Source: Cupriavidus sp. (GTDB lineage: Bacteria; Pseudomonadota; Gammaproteobacteria; Burkholderiales; Burkholderiaceae). Taken from it: 5,091 bases of DNA. The stretch covers positions 1-5,091 of the forward strand of contig JABFVP010000475.1 in assembly GCA_013362725.1 (NCBI GenBank). Direction: 5' to 3'. The notes under the pieces are model-generated. The model did no database searches, was not told where the DNA came from, and worked only from the letters and a program-made list of their open reading frames with translations. Shown here piece by piece: positions 4,708-5,091 of the stretch; the first letter of the stretch is position 1; every line of letters starts with the position of its first letter. Both the position numbers and the translations under genes were made by a program.

Positions 4708-5091
4708 TCAGCGCGCGGTATGCAGCTGCGCCATGGCGCGCTCGGCATCGCCCCGGGCCAGCAAGCCGAGCGGCTCGATGCAGCGGTCGATCGCGGCATC
4801 GATGGCTTCCTGCTCCTCGCGCCGCGGTGGCTTGAGCACGAAGTTGACCACGTCCTCGCGGCCCGCGCCGGCACCGCCTGGCGCATTGCGCGGATGGCCG
4901 ACGCCCAGGCGCAGGCGCCAGTAGTCCTGCGTGCCCAGGTGGGCCGAGATGTCCTTCAGCCCGTTGTGGCCGCCCGCGCCGCCGCCGCGCTTGAGCTTGG
5001 CGGCGCCGGCGGGCAGGTCCATCTCGTCATGCACGGCCACGATCTCGTCGGGCAGGATCTTGTAGAAGCGCGCCAGCGATACCACCGCCAG
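4708..5091 (-). CDS. pth: Peptidyl-tRNA hydrolase, C-terminal part (5' end outside window)
   Basis: Pth cleaves the ester bond of peptidyl-tRNAs that drop off ribosomes, recycling tRNA; it is an essential cytoplasmic enzyme. The frame is open to the right edge, so the GTG near 5085 is internal. The 127 visible residues are about the last two thirds of a normal Pth (about 195-200). VHDEMDLPAG contains the conserved Asp (Asp93 in E. coli) that orients the catalytic His. GGGAGGHNGLKDI carries the His and Asn of the substrate-binding loop (His113 and Asn114 in E. coli). RLRLGVGHP and VVNFVLKPP follow as expected. The catalytic His (His20) lies outside the window. A short Gly/Ala-rich insertion (NAPGGAGAG) after GHPR is not in E. 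coli Pth, but similar longer loops are usual in Burkholderiaceae. It is followed by a hairpin and then the divergently regulated phoX on the same strand. Confidence 0.95.
   Translation of the reverse strand: MAVVSLARFYKILPDEIVAVHDEMDLPAGAAKLKRGGGAGGHNGLKDISAHLGTQDYWRLRLGVGHPRNAPGGAGAGREDVVNFVLKPPRREEQEAIDAAIDRCIEPLGLLARGDAERAMAQLHTAR

Noticed and set aside
1..5091. An undescribed multi-gene system, mobile element or CRISPR array
   Set aside because: Every long reading frame that looks real belongs to a known family. There is no transposase, integrase, direct-repeat array or shift in base composition that would mark an inserted accessory island.

Overview
The window is high-GC DNA, with third codon positions mostly G or C. 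Its gene set and protein sequences suggest a betaproteobacterium of the Burkholderiaceae, most like Cupriavidus or Ralstonia. That assignment rests on my recognition of the gene order (M16 peptidase, rsmD, coaD, YfhL-type ferredoxin, then pth nearby) and of the protein style, not on a database search. It is mainly a conserved chromosomal housekeeping region. I see no insertion sequence, phage gene, tRNA, rRNA or CRISPR array.

Left part, plus strand (1-2516): the 3' part of an M16 zinc-metallopeptidase-family gene; rsmD (16S rRNA guanine-N2 methyltransferase); coaD (phosphopantetheine adenylyltransferase, the penultimate step of coenzyme A synthesis); and a small 2[4Fe-4S] ferredoxin of the YfhL/Allochromatium type. 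The genes are co-directional, but gaps of 73, 233 and 67 bp each contain a plausible -10 element or hairpin. They may therefore be separately promoted rather than one tight operon.

Right part, minus strand (5091-2636): the 3' part of pth (peptidyl-tRNA hydrolase) with its own hairpin, then phoX, a 621-aa PhoX-type alkaline phosphatase with a twin-arginine signal that ends in a lipobox. phoX converges on the ferredoxin gene. A strong rho-independent terminator with a GCAA tetraloop lies between them and is oriented to end phoX.

The most informative regulatory signal is upstream of phoX. An 18-bp Pho box (two 7-bp repeats separated by 4 bp) is followed after exactly 10 bp by a -10-like hexamer, which is the geometry of a classic PhoB-activated promoter. 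A separate 16-bp dyad lies three bases further upstream. The likely picture is that phosphate starvation activates PhoB, which induces an exported phosphatase that releases phosphate from organic esters outside the cytoplasm. I did not find evidence for an undescribed multi-gene system here; the findings are mainly regulatory and structural details.
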